Below are positions 1-7,723 of a stretch of DNA of 19,380 nucleotides, in pieces. Every line of letters starts with the position of its first letter. The first letter of the stretch is position 1. Location: positions 1 to 19,380 of the forward strand of contig JASGKO010000031.1 in assembly GCA_049840595.1 (NCBI GenBank), in the 5' to 3' direction. The DNA is from JASGKO01 sp049840595 (GTDB taxonomy: Bacteria > Verrucomicrobiota > Verrucomicrobiia > Chthoniobacterales > Chthoniobacteraceae). The notes under the pieces were generated by a model. The model was given only the letters and a program-made list of their open reading frames with translations. It did no database searches and was not told the origin of the DNA. The position numbers were made by a program, and so were the translations under genes.

Positions 1-48
1 GTATTGCTAAGGTTAATAGGGAAACACGATAGAATCCGAACAGCACCT
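1..48. other. Nanopore native barcode 04 and flanks (left end, library sequence)
   Basis: Bases 9-16 read AAGGTTAA and 41-48 read CAGCACCT. These are the flanks of Oxford Nanopore native barcodes as I remember them, and the 24 bases between them (17-40) match the reverse complement of barcode 04 from memory. Bases 1-8 continue into the adapter. The whole block is the exact reverse complement of 19312-19359. It is not genomic. Confidence 0.9.
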
Positions 49-170
49 ACCTTGGGCTTTTGGTTTCCACATGCCACGCCCGATCCGAATGCCATCCCTC
101 TATAATCGAACTGCTGGATCTGAATAATAAAGGCGACGGTCATAGACCGCCGCTACAGCGGTTTTGATCT
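49..170. other. Intergenic stretch downstream of the MBL hydrolase gene
   Basis: These 122 bases lie between the barcode and the stop codon of the metallo-hydrolase. I see no gene. They hold one near-perfect palindrome, listed separately, just beyond the gene's end. The insert is cut here, so any neighbouring gene is missing. Confidence 0.6.
133..153. repeat. Palindrome GGTC-ATA-GACC with extended arms
   Basis: The core GGTC-ATA-GACC (138-148) extends to 9-base arms, 133-141 and 145-153, with one mismatch (A136 opposite C150). It lies 18 bases beyond the stop of the minus-strand hydrolase gene. No T-run follows it, so it is better called a palindromic repeat than a canonical terminator. Very similar motifs are, from memory, frequent between genes in Verrucomicrobiota. 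Confidence 0.5.
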
Positions 171-1073
171 CTAAAGCACCACCTTTTCGCCTTCGCGGGA
201 GGCATCCACCTTCATCGTGCCGCCTTTGGCGCGGACGAGGCTGCGGGCGGTTTCCAGGAGCGTGCTCACGCGGGCGTCGTCGTGGTTGGGATCGTGATGA
301 AAAAGGAAGAGGTGTTTCACCTGGGCCGCGAGGGCGAGGTCCACGACATGGCTCACGCAACCGTGGCCCCAGCCGATGTGCTGCGAGTATTCCTCATCGT
401 CGTATTGCGAGTCGGCGATCATCACGTCCGCCCCGGTGAGAAACTCGATCACCTTCTGGTCGAGGGGCACGCCGTTGCCGCTCTCGGCGACCCAGTTTTT
501 GCCAAAGGGCTCGTTATCCGGCAGATAGGCGACCGAACCCTGGCTGGTGTAGAGCCGGTAGCCGACGGCGATCCCGGGATGGTTCAGGGTGCAGGCTTTC
601 ACCTCGACGGAGCCGACTTTGAAGGAGAAATCCTTCAATTCACGAATGACGATGTTGCCCGGCATCTGCTCCAGCGCGATGGGGAAATAGGGGCTCTCCA
701 TCTGCCCGGCAATCGTCTGGGCGAGGCTGCTGCGGGCCCCCTCGTAGCCGAGGATGTGGACATGGTTTTCCGGATGATAGGCCGGCAGAAAAAATGGGAA
801 GCCCTGGATGTGATCCCAGTGGGTATGGGTGATGAGCACGGTGAGGTCCATCGGGCACTTGCCAAACTCCCTGGCGAGCGCGAGCCCGAGCGGGCGAATG
901 CCGGTGCCGGCGTCGAGGATGATGATCTGGCCGTCGGCGCGGACTTCCACGCACGAGGTATTGCCGCCGTAATAGACCGTGGCCGGTCCCGGCGTGGGAA
1001 TAGAGCCGCGGACCCCCCAAAATTTCACCCAGCAATCGGCTGCTCCTGTCTGCTCAGTCTTCGCTTCAGTCAT
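171..1073 (-). CDS. Metallo-beta-lactamase-fold metal-dependent hydrolase
   Basis: This 300-residue protein has the hallmarks of the MBL superfamily (Lactamase_B_2 type). The N-terminal WGVRGSIPTPGP and YGGNTSCVEV strands are followed by HTHWDH at about residues 83-88, which ligates the two metals. Further metal ligands would be a histidine in LNHPG (about 165), an aspartate in YLPDN (about 186) and a histidine in FHHDP (about 259-260). It is a cytoplasmic hydrolase, probably acting on a phosphodiester or cyclic-nucleotide-like substrate, but the substrate cannot be read from sequence. I chose the ATG at 1073 because the longer frame to 1169 would run 89 bases into the upstream HerA-like gene. 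The gap to that gene's stop is only 7 bases, so the two probably share a transcript. No strong ribosome-binding site is visible. Confidence 0.88.
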   Translation of the reverse strand: MTEAKTEQTGAADCWVKFWGVRGSIPTPGPATVYYGGNTSCVEVRADGQIIILDAGTGIRPLGLALAREFGKCPMDLTVLITHTHWDHIQGFPFFLPAYHPENHVHILGYEGARSSLAQTIAGQMESPYFPIALEQMPGNIVIRELKDFSFKVGSVEVKACTLNHPGIAVGYRLYTSQGSVAYLPDNEPFGKNWVAESGNGVPLDQKVIEFLTGADVMIADSQYDDEEYSQHIGWGHGCVSHVVDLALAAQVKHLFLFHHDPNHDDARVSTLLETARSLVRAKGGTMKVDASREGEKVVL

Positions 1074-1080
1074 AGAGATG

Positions 1081-2666
1081 TTATCGTCGGCGCGTTCCGC
1101 CAAAAATTGAGCCCATGATTCCACGGGCAATCTGCGTGCCCACGGAGCGGACCGTGGAGCGCATGGCACTTTTCACCAGCGTCTCAGCAATGGAATCGGA
1201 GCGCGGGGTCATTCTGCCCGCATTCCAGAGGGCGGAGCCCACGCCGAGCGCGCCCTGCAGGGCCTCGCTCATCGCTGAGGGACCAGCAGGAGCGGCGGGA
1301 GCGGATGCGGCGGGTTGAGCGGGAGCAGGGGGCGCGGGGATTTGCGTCGTCGGAACTCCCGCCGGTGGCGTCGGTGCGCTTTGTGCCGCGCCTTTCAGCT
1401 TTTCGTAGGCCGATTCCCGATCCACCACCTTCTCATACGTCCCGTAAATCACCGAGGATTGAATGATCGCCTGCCGCTGCTGCGGGGTGATCGCCCCGAT
1501 CTGACTGGAAGGCGGGACGGTGAACGCCCGCTGCACCACATTTGGCTGCCCGTTTTCATCCAGCGTCGAGACCAGCGCCTCGCCGGTGCCGAGCTGGGTC
1601 ATGGCCTCGGCCGTGTCGAAAGCCGGGTTCGCGCGAAAGGTCTGCGCCGCCTGCTTCACCGCCTTCAAATCATCCGGCGTGAAGGCGCGCAGGTTGTGCT
1701 GCACCCGGTTGCCGAGCTGCGAGAGCACCTCGGGGGGCACGTCCTTGGGATTCTGGGTCACGAAATAAACGCCCACGCCTTTCGAGCGGATGAGTCGCAC
1801 GACCTGCTCGATTTTTTCCTCCAGCGCCTTGGGCAGATCGTCGAAAAGCAAATGCGCCTCGTCGAAAAAGAAGACCAGCTTCGGCTTGTCCAAGTCGCCC
1901 GCCTCCGGCATCCGCTCGAAGAGCCCGAGAGCAGCCAGAGCAGCATGGTGGCATACACCTTTGGAGCCAGCATCAGCTTGTCCGCCGCCAGGATGTTGAT
2001 CATCCCGTGCCCGTTTGCGTCGGTCTGCAAAAAGTCGTCGAGATTCAGCGCCGGTTCGCCGAAAAATTGATCCGCCCCCTGTTGTTCGAGTGCGAGCAGA
2101 TTGCGCTGGATCGCCCCGATGCTGGCGGTCGAGACGTTGCCGTATTCGGTGGTGAATTGCGACGCGTTTTCGCCCACGTGCTGCACCATCGCCCGCAGGT
2201 CCTTCAGGTCGAGGAGCAAGAGTCCGTTGTCATCGGCGATCTTGAAGACGAGCGTGAGCACGCCGCTCTGCGTGTCGTTGAGGTTCAGCAGGCGGGCCAG
2301 CAGCAGCGGCCCCATTTCCGAGACGGTCGCCCGCACCGGATGCCCGCTGGTGCCGAAGACATCCCAGAACGTGACCGGGCACGCCTCCGCTTTGAAATCC
2401 GGAAGGCCCAGTGCCTGGACGCGCTCCTGCACCTTGGGGGAAGTCCCGCCCGGCTGGCTGAGCCCGGCGAGGTCGCCCTTTACATCCGCCATGAACACCG
2501 GCACGCCCTGCCGGCTCAGCGCCTGTGCCATCGATTGCAAGGTTACCGTCTTCCCGGTCCCGGTCGCCCCGGCGATCAGCCCGTGGCGGTTGGTCATCGG
2601 AGGGAGCAGGAAAACTTCCGTGCTGGCCGGGGCCGCGGTTTTCGCAAGCAGGATGGGAGTGGACAT
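1081..2666 (-). CDS. HerA-like helicase/ATPase, DUF853 family (one frameshift)
   Basis: Joined frames give about 528 residues, a normal length for this family. Walker A is GATGTGKT at residues 33-40. Walker B is in FFFDEAHLLF, just after the frameshift, followed by the conserved VYFVTQNP and GNRVQHNLRAFTP segments. The protein should be a hexameric P-loop ATPase of the FtsK/HerA superfamily; its substrate in bacteria is not settled. A Pro/Ala-rich linker and an Arg-rich C-terminus (GGTRRR) follow the ATPase core. The frame breaks at about 1924/1925. One missing T on the plus strand restores the expected LLSELFERMPE, so I read this as a sequencing deletion. Start ATG 2666 is preferred over ATG 2714, which lies closer to the divergent DUF5069 gene and would add 16 unconserved-looking residues. 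The MBL hydrolase follows 7 bases downstream. Confidence 0.85.
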
Positions 2667-2730
2667 TGATAAAAGGTAAAACCATCCCCCGCCGCTTGTC
2701 GAAAAAAGATTCATTCGTTACTCTTTCCGC

Positions 2731-3168
2731 ATGAATATTCCCGGCCTGCGCAGTCCCTACGTGAAAACCGGCGGAATCCTCTACTTCGCCCGCATGATCG
2801 ACAAAGTGCGCCTGCACGACCGCGGCGAACTGCCCAAGGACTACCTGGGCAATCTCGGGGTGGCCTCCGATGGCCTGTGCCTTAATTTTCTGTGGATCGA
2901 ATACCCCGCCTTCGCCGAGCGGGTCAAAAAAGGCGGCGGTGACGAGGAAATCCTCGAATGGGCCTTTCAACAGGGCCGCAAACCCTCCGCCGAGGAAATC
3001 CACATCTGGAACGAATACAACCGCAAACGCGGCTGGAACGATGAGCTGAGCGCCCGCCTCCGGCAGCGCAAAGTCGAAAGCGGCCTCGAAACCCGCGACG
3101 ACATCCAGGTCTTCTACGACTACATCGACGTGGACGAAGGGCGGGAACCGGGCTCGAAAACATATTGA
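2731..3168 (+). CDS. DUF5069 domain-containing protein
   Basis: This 145-residue cytoplasmic protein matches, from memory, the DUF5069 family across its whole length. It opens with GLRSPYVKTGG and YFARMIDKVRLH, has the central EILEWAFQQGRKP and IWNEYNRKRGW motifs, and ends with DDIQVFYDYIDVDEGR. The biochemical function is unknown. It diverges from the HerA-like gene across 64 bp. A possible sigma70-like pair (TTGTCG at 2696, TACTCT at 2719, 17-base spacer) sits just before the ATG, but this is weak evidence. No Shine-Dalgarno sequence is visible. A small orphan gene follows after 17 bp. Confidence 0.88.
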   Translation: MNIPGLRSPYVKTGGILYFARMIDKVRLHDRGELPKDYLGNLGVASDGLCLNFLWIEYPAFAERVKKGGGDEEILEWAFQQGRKPSAEEIHIWNEYNRKRGWNDELSARLRQRKVESGLETRDDIQVFYDYIDVDEGREPGSKTY

Positions 3169-3185
3169 AGCGAGGGCACTAACCG

Positions 3186-3410
3186 ATGCCGGAACTTATT
3201 GAGAAAATCCAAGAGGCCGACGTCACCTGGATTCCGAGTCAAAAAGAACCCGGTATATTTGACGCGATTTTCGCCGGGCGACACGTTCAGTTGCGCATGA
3301 ACGATTTCCCTGACGAAATTGCTTATACATTAATTGTTGGCGGTGAGGAATTTGAATTCGAGGACACGCCGCCGGGTTGGTTTCTAAAGGGCGTCGATTC
3401 AGCTGATTGA
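3186..3410 (+). CDS. Small acidic hypothetical protein (74 aa)
   Basis: I do not recognise this protein. It is acidic, with no signal peptide or membrane segment, and is rich in short alternating hydrophobic stretches (LIVGGEEFEFED), suggesting a small beta-rich fold. A GAGGG about 9 bases before the ATG is one of the few plausible ribosome-binding sites in the window. It lies 17 bp after the DUF5069 gene in the same direction, so it may be cotranscribed. Base composition is more AT-rich than its neighbours, and a perfect palindrome lies just beyond the stop. Confidence 0.65.
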   Translation: MPELIEKIQEADVTWIPSQKEPGIFDAIFAGRHVQLRMNDFPDEIAYTLIVGGEEFEFEDTPPGWFLKGVDSAD

Positions 3411-3420
3411 GTGGCCTCCT

Positions 3421-3446
3421 CGTTCCAAGGCTCCAGCCTTGGAACG
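3421..3446. repeat. Perfect 26-bp palindrome, 12-bp arms
   Basis: Arms CGTTCCAAGGCT and AGCCTTGGAACG are separated by a 2-base loop (CC). The repeat begins 10 bases after the stop of the 74-residue orphan. It could act as a transcript-end hairpin, but no T-run follows. It resembles the palindrome at 15908-15929 in design (CCARGGC core with GCC complement). Confidence 0.7.
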
Positions 3447-3517
3447 CACATGCCCGCGCGGCTCTGCCTCGCCTCCAAAAGGTCAGCCCGGGCAACGCCG
3501 AGGGCCGCAAGTTTTTC

Positions 3518-3537
3518 TGCGCTGGGAAGACAGCGCA
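3518..3537. repeat. Stem-loop TGCGCTG / CAGCGCA
   Basis: Perfect 7-base arms (3518-3524 and 3531-3537) flank a GGAAGA loop. It is preceded by a T5 run at 3512-3516, which on the minus strand would follow the stem as an A-run complement (U-rich in the RNA only if read from the other side). It is part of a palindrome cluster between 3421 and 3557. Confidence 0.45.
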
Positions 3538-3545
3538 TGTCCCGA

Positions 3546-3557
3546 CAACTGCAGTTG
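3546..3557. repeat. 12-bp perfect palindrome CAACTGCAGTTG
   Basis: The two-fold symmetric sequence CAACTGCAGTTG has no loop and lies 10 bases before the stop codon region of the minus-strand orphan gene at 3568. Its role is unknown; it may be part of the composite repeat that starts at 3421, or chance. Confidence 0.3.
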
Positions 3558-3567
3558 CTCTCTGGAC

Positions 3568-3864
3568 CTACTCCTCTCCCCACACCGGCGACTTCGCCCC
3601 CTCCCACGGCTGCAAATTCAAGCAATACCGGATCACCAACCGATCCGGCCTCTCCTCGACCAAGTGCTTGATCGAATGCACCGTATAGCGAACCGGCTTT
3701 TCCGGGCTCGCAATCACGCCCACCCCATCCAGCCGCGCCCAGCCCGGATCATCAAAGCGATCCCCCACATTCACCGCCATAAACGGAGTTGCGGAAACAA
3801 ACCGCGCAATCGGTTGGTGCTCTCCAGAGGTGTCGCAAAGTTCGAGAATGTAGTCGGTGGGCAT
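3568..3864 (-). CDS. Hypothetical protein (98 aa)
   Basis: I do not recognise this protein. From the ATG at 3864 it begins MPTDYILELCDTSGE and has no signal peptide or membrane helix. It looks like a small globular protein with several short beta strands (FMAVNVGDRF, VRYTVHSIKHLV, DRLVIRYCL). The longer ATG at 3900 would overlap the upstream gene by 23 bases; the start at 3864 lies 13 bases after the reconstructed upstream stop (3878) and is preferred. The two genes are probably cotranscribed. Confidence 0.6.
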   Translation of the reverse strand: MPTDYILELCDTSGEHQPIARFVSATPFMAVNVGDRFDDPGWARLDGVGVIASPEKPVRYTVHSIKHLVEERPDRLVIRYCLNLQPWEGAKSPVWGEE

Positions 3865-3877
3865 GATGTTAAGGATT

Positions 3878-4182
3878 TTAGCAAAGGGATTTAATTGCAT
3901 TCAGGCGATCCTCCGAGAGCCGCTCAATCTCGCTTTCCCTCAACCAGTTCCGCGAAAGCCATTCTGCAATCTGCTGATTCGCTGTCTCGAAATTGAGCGT
4001 GAACTGATGTTGCCGCTCCCGCCGCCACTCGCGGATTTTGACTCAAGCGCCCAGAGATCCTCAATGGTATCAACGCGGTATTTTTCATGCAGGGAAATCG
4101 CCTCCTTCTCCGCCCGAATCCGTGCCCGTTCCGCTGCGGCCTTTGCGATCTGTTTGTCATTTGGTGACCATCCCTTGCTCAT
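3878..4182 (-). CDS. Charged helical hypothetical protein (101 aa, one frameshift)
   Basis: The uncorrected frame degenerates after residue 49 into a Gly/Ser-rich string. Adding one T to the T4 run at 4036-4039 gives a continuous protein that goes on with IREWRRERQHQFTLNFE and ANQQIAEWLSRNWLRE, then ends at 3878. This is far more protein-like, so I take it as the true sequence. It is highly charged, mostly helical and possibly coiled-coil, with no membrane segment. I do not recognise the family. It precedes the 98-residue orphan by 13 bases. Confidence 0.62.
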
Positions 4183-4364
4183 ATCCCAGCACTATAGGAA
4201 AAACTCCCGATTCTATAGAAATAATGAATCAGGAAAAAAGGAAGATAGGAAAACGCCGTCTTTTTAATCTGCGCAAATCAGCGAAACCGAGCGCAGCGAG
4301 ATAATGCCACTAATTTGATTCTTCCTGAATTGGCATCATCTGCGGACAATCTCCCCGGCTTCCG

Positions 4365-4395
4365 ATTGGTCATTCGTCATTCGACATTGGTCATT
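4365..4395. repeat. Short direct repeats ATTGGTCATT and TCATTCG
   Basis: ATTGGTCATT occurs at 4365-4374 and again at 4386-4395, 21 bases apart. TCATTCG is tandemly duplicated between them (4370-4376 and 4377-4383). This is a local low-complexity direct-repeat tract within the 278-bp gap 4183-4460, where I see no gene. The rest of that gap is AT-richer than the flanks. Confidence 0.55.
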
Positions 4396-4460
4396 TCCCC
4401 CATTTTCTCCCCCTCGTAAGTTGACAGACCCCGCCCCCCATCTTACCGGTGGCTCACTTC

Positions 4461-4784
4461 ATGAACGGGTTTCTCCGAGCATCGGGCAAAAGCTGGGGTG
4501 TTGCGATTTCCGCAGTCGTCTGCGCGGGGTTGTTCATCATCTCCCTGCTCGCGGCTTCGCCCCAGTTGCATGAGCGCCTGCACCACGATGCCGACCACCA
4601 TGACCATGAATGTGCGGTCACGATGGTGCTCGATGGCGGGCTCCACCATGGCGCTCCGGCGATGCCGCCGGTGGTGGCTCCGAAGCAAAACGGGGTGGAT
4701 GAGCCCACGCTTTCCGCAGGCAAACAGCTGGCGGCCGCTTTTCTGGGCGCCTGCATTTTCGAGCACGCGCCGCCGCGGGTGTAG
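4461..4784 (+). CDS. His-rich membrane-anchored small protein (107 aa)
   Basis: The protein has one hydrophobic helix at about residues 12-33 (VAISAVVCAGLFIISLLAA), a signal anchor or uncleaved signal. It is followed by a metal-binding-like cluster, LHERLHHDADHHDHEC, and further HH and Cys positions. The C-terminus has AAAFLGACIFEHAPPRV. I do not recognise a named family, though it resembles small His-rich proteins found near metal transporters. I chose ATG 4461 over GTG 4449 because GGTGG lies about 8 bases upstream of it. A perfect TTGACA (4421-4426) lies upstream without a convincing -10. It precedes three SPFH genes and a His-rich metal ATPase in the same direction, so a periplasmic metal-binding role is a reasonable inference. 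Confidence 0.68.
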   Translation: MNGFLRASGKSWGVAISAVVCAGLFIISLLAASPQLHERLHHDADHHDHECAVTMVLDGGLHHGAPAMPPVVAPKQNGVDEPTLSAGKQLAAAFLGACIFEHAPPRV

Positions 4785-4867
4785 CGAAGATTTTTTGTCC
4801 CGGCGCAACCGGACCCGAGAATGGGGGTTTTCCGGAGCGCAGGAAATAGCTGACTGCTCCCGCAAAA

Positions 4868-4883
4868 CAGGGTTTTCACCCTG
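4868..4883. repeat. Stem-loop CAGGGT / ACCCTG
   Basis: Perfect 6-base arms around a TTTC loop lie in the 148-bp gap between the His-rich protein and the first SPFH gene. No T-run follows on the plus strand. It might be an attenuator or weak terminator, or chance. Confidence 0.3.
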
Positions 4884-4932
4884 CATTTGTTCCGCCATTC
4901 TCTGCAACGAACCTTTCTTCCCATATTGACCC

Positions 4933-6768
4933 ATGAATAGCGAATCTTCCGCGACCGAACCGGACGCCCTCGCGCCGCTCTCGAAAGAGGCCCTGCAGCG
5001 GAGTGCGCGCACGCTTTGGTGGCTTTTCTTCACCACGCTGGCCGGAACCCTCTTTGGCCTGTGGGTGGTGACGGATGTGTGGGTGCCGGCCTTTAGCGCG
5101 GCCGAGATGCTGCTCTTCTGGTGCAGTCTCGCGCTGCTCGCGCAAAACCGGGCGCTGGCGGCCCGCAAGAAGGACCTCGCCGATGCCGATTACAACGAAG
5201 CCTTGCGCAAGCGGCGGGAAGAGGGCGCACCGGGGCAATCCGATCCGCTCGTCGAGACCGGGACCAAGCGCGAGGATTGGTACCGGATTTTCTGGCAATG
5301 GTGGATCTATGGCATCGGCGGCATCCTGTTGCTGATCATGTCGCTGCCGGAGTTTTCGGCGAATGGCCAGCTGGCCGCGGCTGATCCGGGGATGGTCCGC
5401 ATCGGGATCACCGGCTTCGTCGTCATGGCCTGCCTGCTTTATTTCTTCACCAATTACGCCGCCACGGTGCAACAGCGCGTGGGGGTGGAATTGCTCACCT
5501 CCAGCCTCGCGCTCACCCGCGTGACCTTTCTCGGCTGCCTGCTGGCCGCGGTGGCGGCTTTCATTTTTCAGGTCGCGCAATTCGATGCCAATGCCTGGGT
5601 CGGCTGGCTCCTGTATGCGCTGGTTGCCATCCTGATGGTCGAGCCGCTCTTCGGCGTGGCGCTGCGGTTCTACCAGCCCAAGGCCCTGCGCACGCCGCCG
5701 CGCGTGATCGGCAGCAGTATCCTGCTCGATGTGCTTTTCGGCCGGAAGGCCAGCCTGCGCGAAGGGATCTCCGCGCTCGAGGGGTTGCTCGGGATCAAGG
5801 TCGGCGAGGTCTGGGTTTTCCGCTACGTGCGCGAGTCGTTTGAGGCGATCCTCGTTGGCTCGGCGATTCTGGGCTGGCTCTCGACCTGCCTCACTGCGGT
5901 GCCGACGGGCAGCCAGGGCGTGCGGGTGGTCCTCGGGCGCTACGACAAAACGCCGCTGCCGGCGGGATTGCAGGTGACGTGGCCGTGGCCGATCGGGCAG
6001 ATCGAGGTCGTCGATTCCGAGCGGGTCCGCGATTTTTCGCTCGGCTACGACAAGGATCTCTCCGGCCCCATCCTCTGGGACGAATCGCATTTCTCCGGGG
6101 AGAAAAACCTGCTCGTCGGCGATGGCGAGACGATGCTCTCGATCAACGTCCCCATTTTTTACCGCATCTCCGATCCGGTGCAGTTTTTACAAACGGCGAA
6201 CAATGTGGATACCGCCCTGCGCGGGATGGCCGAGCGCAAGCTGATGGAGATCGCGCATGTCTATGGTGCGTTCCAGATCATGACCGATGATCGCGAGCTG
6301 ATCGCGCAGAAGCTGCAGGAGGGCCTGCAAACCGAAGTGACCAAACTCGGGCTCGGGCTGCAAATTCTCTTCGTCGGGATGAAGGATGTGCACCCGCCGG
6401 TCGATGTCGCGCCCGCTTATCAGAACGTGGTTAGCGCCGAGGAGCAAAAGCAGCGGATGATCGACGAGGCGAATGCCTACACCGCCCGCACCCTGCCCGC
6501 CGCGCAAGCGCAGGCCGACCGCCTGGAGCAGGATGCGCAGGCGCAATACGCCACCCGCGTCGATCAGTCGAAGGGCGAGTCCGACCGCTTTCTGCTCGTG
6601 CGCAACGCCGCCCAGGAAGCGCCCGATCTCTTCCGCTTCCGCGTGAAGATGGATGCCGATGAGGAAGCGCTCGCCACCCCGGTGAAGATCATCCTCGCCA
6701 CCCCCGCGCAACGCGCGACCGAGTATTACCTCGACCTGCGCAACACCGGCGAAATTCCGCCTCCGTAA
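4933..6768 (+). CDS. HflK-like SPFH/band-7 protein with polytopic N-terminus
   Basis: This 611-residue protein carries an SPFH domain at about 325-500. It begins with GSQGVRVVLGRY and PLPAGLQVTWPWPIGQIEVVD, followed by INVPIFYRISDPVQFL and VHPPVDVAPAYQNVVSAEEQ, all classic HflK/HflC features. Next comes an Ala/Gln-rich helical region (about 500-560). Ordinary HflK is about 400-420 residues with one membrane helix. Here about 300 extra N-terminal residues hold about seven hydrophobic segments (roughly 25-48, 55-71, 122-138, 158-174, 198-215, 222-240, 303-323). HflK/HflC normally form a membrane cage around FtsH; no ftsH is seen here. It is the first of three SPFH genes, 34 bp before the second. 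No Shine-Dalgarno sequence is visible at ATG 4933. Confidence 0.88.
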   Translation: MNSESSATEPDALAPLSKEALQRSARTLWWLFFTTLAGTLFGLWVVTDVWVPAFSAAEMLLFWCSLALLAQNRALAARKKDLADADYNEALRKRREEGAPGQSDPLVETGTKREDWYRIFWQWWIYGIGGILLLIMSLPEFSANGQLAAADPGMVRIGITGFVVMACLLYFFTNYAATVQQRVGVELLTSSLALTRVTFLGCLLAAVAAFIFQVAQFDANAWVGWLLYALVAILMVEPLFGVALRFYQPKALRTPPRVIGSSILLDVLFGRKASLREGISALEGLLGIKVGEVWVFRYVRESFEAILVGSAILGWLSTCLTAVPTGSQGVRVVLGRYDKTPLPAGLQVTWPWPIGQIEVVDSERVRDFSLGYDKDLSGPILWDESHFSGEKNLLVGDGETMLSINVPIFYRISDPVQFLQTANNVDTALRGMAERKLMEIAHVYGAFQIMTDDRELIAQKLQEGLQTEVTKLGLGLQILFVGMKDVHPPVDVAPAYQNVVSAEEQKQRMIDEANAYTARTLPAAQAQADRLEQDAQAQYATRVDQSKGESDRFLLVRNAAQEAPDLFRFRVKMDADEEALATPVKIILATPAQRATEYYLDLRNTGEIPPP

Positions 6769-6802
6769 AACCATTTTCAAAACGCTTTCCTTTTACCAAA
6801 CC

Positions 6803-7723
6803 ATGAATCTCAAACTTATCTCCCGCGCCGCCGCCGTGGTCATCGTCATCGCCGTGATGGCGGCTTACATGCTCGGCTTCCAGGTCCGGCAAAACGAAAA
6901 GGCGGTCGTGACCCGCTTTGGCAGTCCGGTGCGCGTGATCAACGATCCGGGTCTCTATTTCAAATGGCCGTGGCCGGTGGATCGGGTGAATCGCTTCGAT
7001 ACCCGGCTGAACTTCTACGAAATCCGCGTCTCCGAGGCGCTGACCCGCGACAAGCGTAACGTCATTCTGCCGATCTTCGTCGCCTGGAAAATCGACGACG
7101 CCAAAAAATTCCTCGAAGCCCTCGGCGACGTGAGCAACGCGCAGAACAAACTGGATAGCGTGGTCAGCAGCGCGAAGAACACCGTGCTCGGCACCTACGA
7201 TTTCAACCAGCTCATCTCGACCAATCCCGACGAGATCAAGATCGCCGAGCTGGAAAACAAGATCGCCAGCACCTCCTCGCAGCAGACGGAGTCGTCCTTC
7301 GGCATCGACATCCAGCAGGTCGGAATCGAGCGGGTCGATTTGCCGGAGGCGAATACCAGCTACGTCTTCGAGCGGATGCGGGCCGAGCGCGCCCAGTTCG
7401 CCGATCGCTACCGCGCCGAGGGGCAGCAGCAGGCGGACTCCATCACCGCCAAGACCGATGCCGAGAAGGCGAAGATCCTCGCCGATGCGCAGCGCGATGC
7501 CGAGGAGACGAAGGGCAAGGCCGAGGCCGAGGCCGCCCACATCTACGCCGCCGCCCATAGCCAGGACCCCGAGTTTTACAAGTTCCTCCGCGAGCTCGAT
7601 ACGCTCAAGAAGGTCGTGAATGAAAATACGACGCTGGTGATCGATGCCAATTCGCCGCCCTTCGACGTGCTCAAGCCCGCGCTGACCGCACCCACTCCGC
7701 AACCCTCGCCCGCCGCCAAATGA
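6803..7723 (+). CDS. hflC: HflC-like SPFH/band-7 protein
   Basis: The 306-residue protein has one N-terminal membrane helix (about 7-25). The SPFH domain then starts at FQVRQNEKAVVTRFGSPV and includes GLYFKWPWPVDRVNRFD and the charged helix from about 195 to 245 (AEGQQQADSITAKTDAEKA). The C-terminal DPEFYKFLRELDTLKK motif is typical of HflC. Family knowledge says HflC pairs with HflK on the periplasmic face of the inner membrane and modulates FtsH. Here its likely partners are the HflK-like proteins on either side. The stop overlaps the next start (ATGA at 7720-7723), implying translational coupling. I use the symbol for family likeness only; function may differ. Confidence 0.85.
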   Translation: MNLKLISRAAAVVIVIAVMAAYMLGFQVRQNEKAVVTRFGSPVRVINDPGLYFKWPWPVDRVNRFDTRLNFYEIRVSEALTRDKRNVILPIFVAWKIDDAKKFLEALGDVSNAQNKLDSVVSSAKNTVLGTYDFNQLISTNPDEIKIAELENKIASTSSQQTESSFGIDIQQVGIERVDLPEANTSYVFERMRAERAQFADRYRAEGQQQADSITAKTDAEKAKILADAQRDAEETKGKAEAEAAHIYAAAHSQDPEFYKFLRELDTLKKVVNENTTLVIDANSPPFDVLKPALTAPTPQPSPAAK

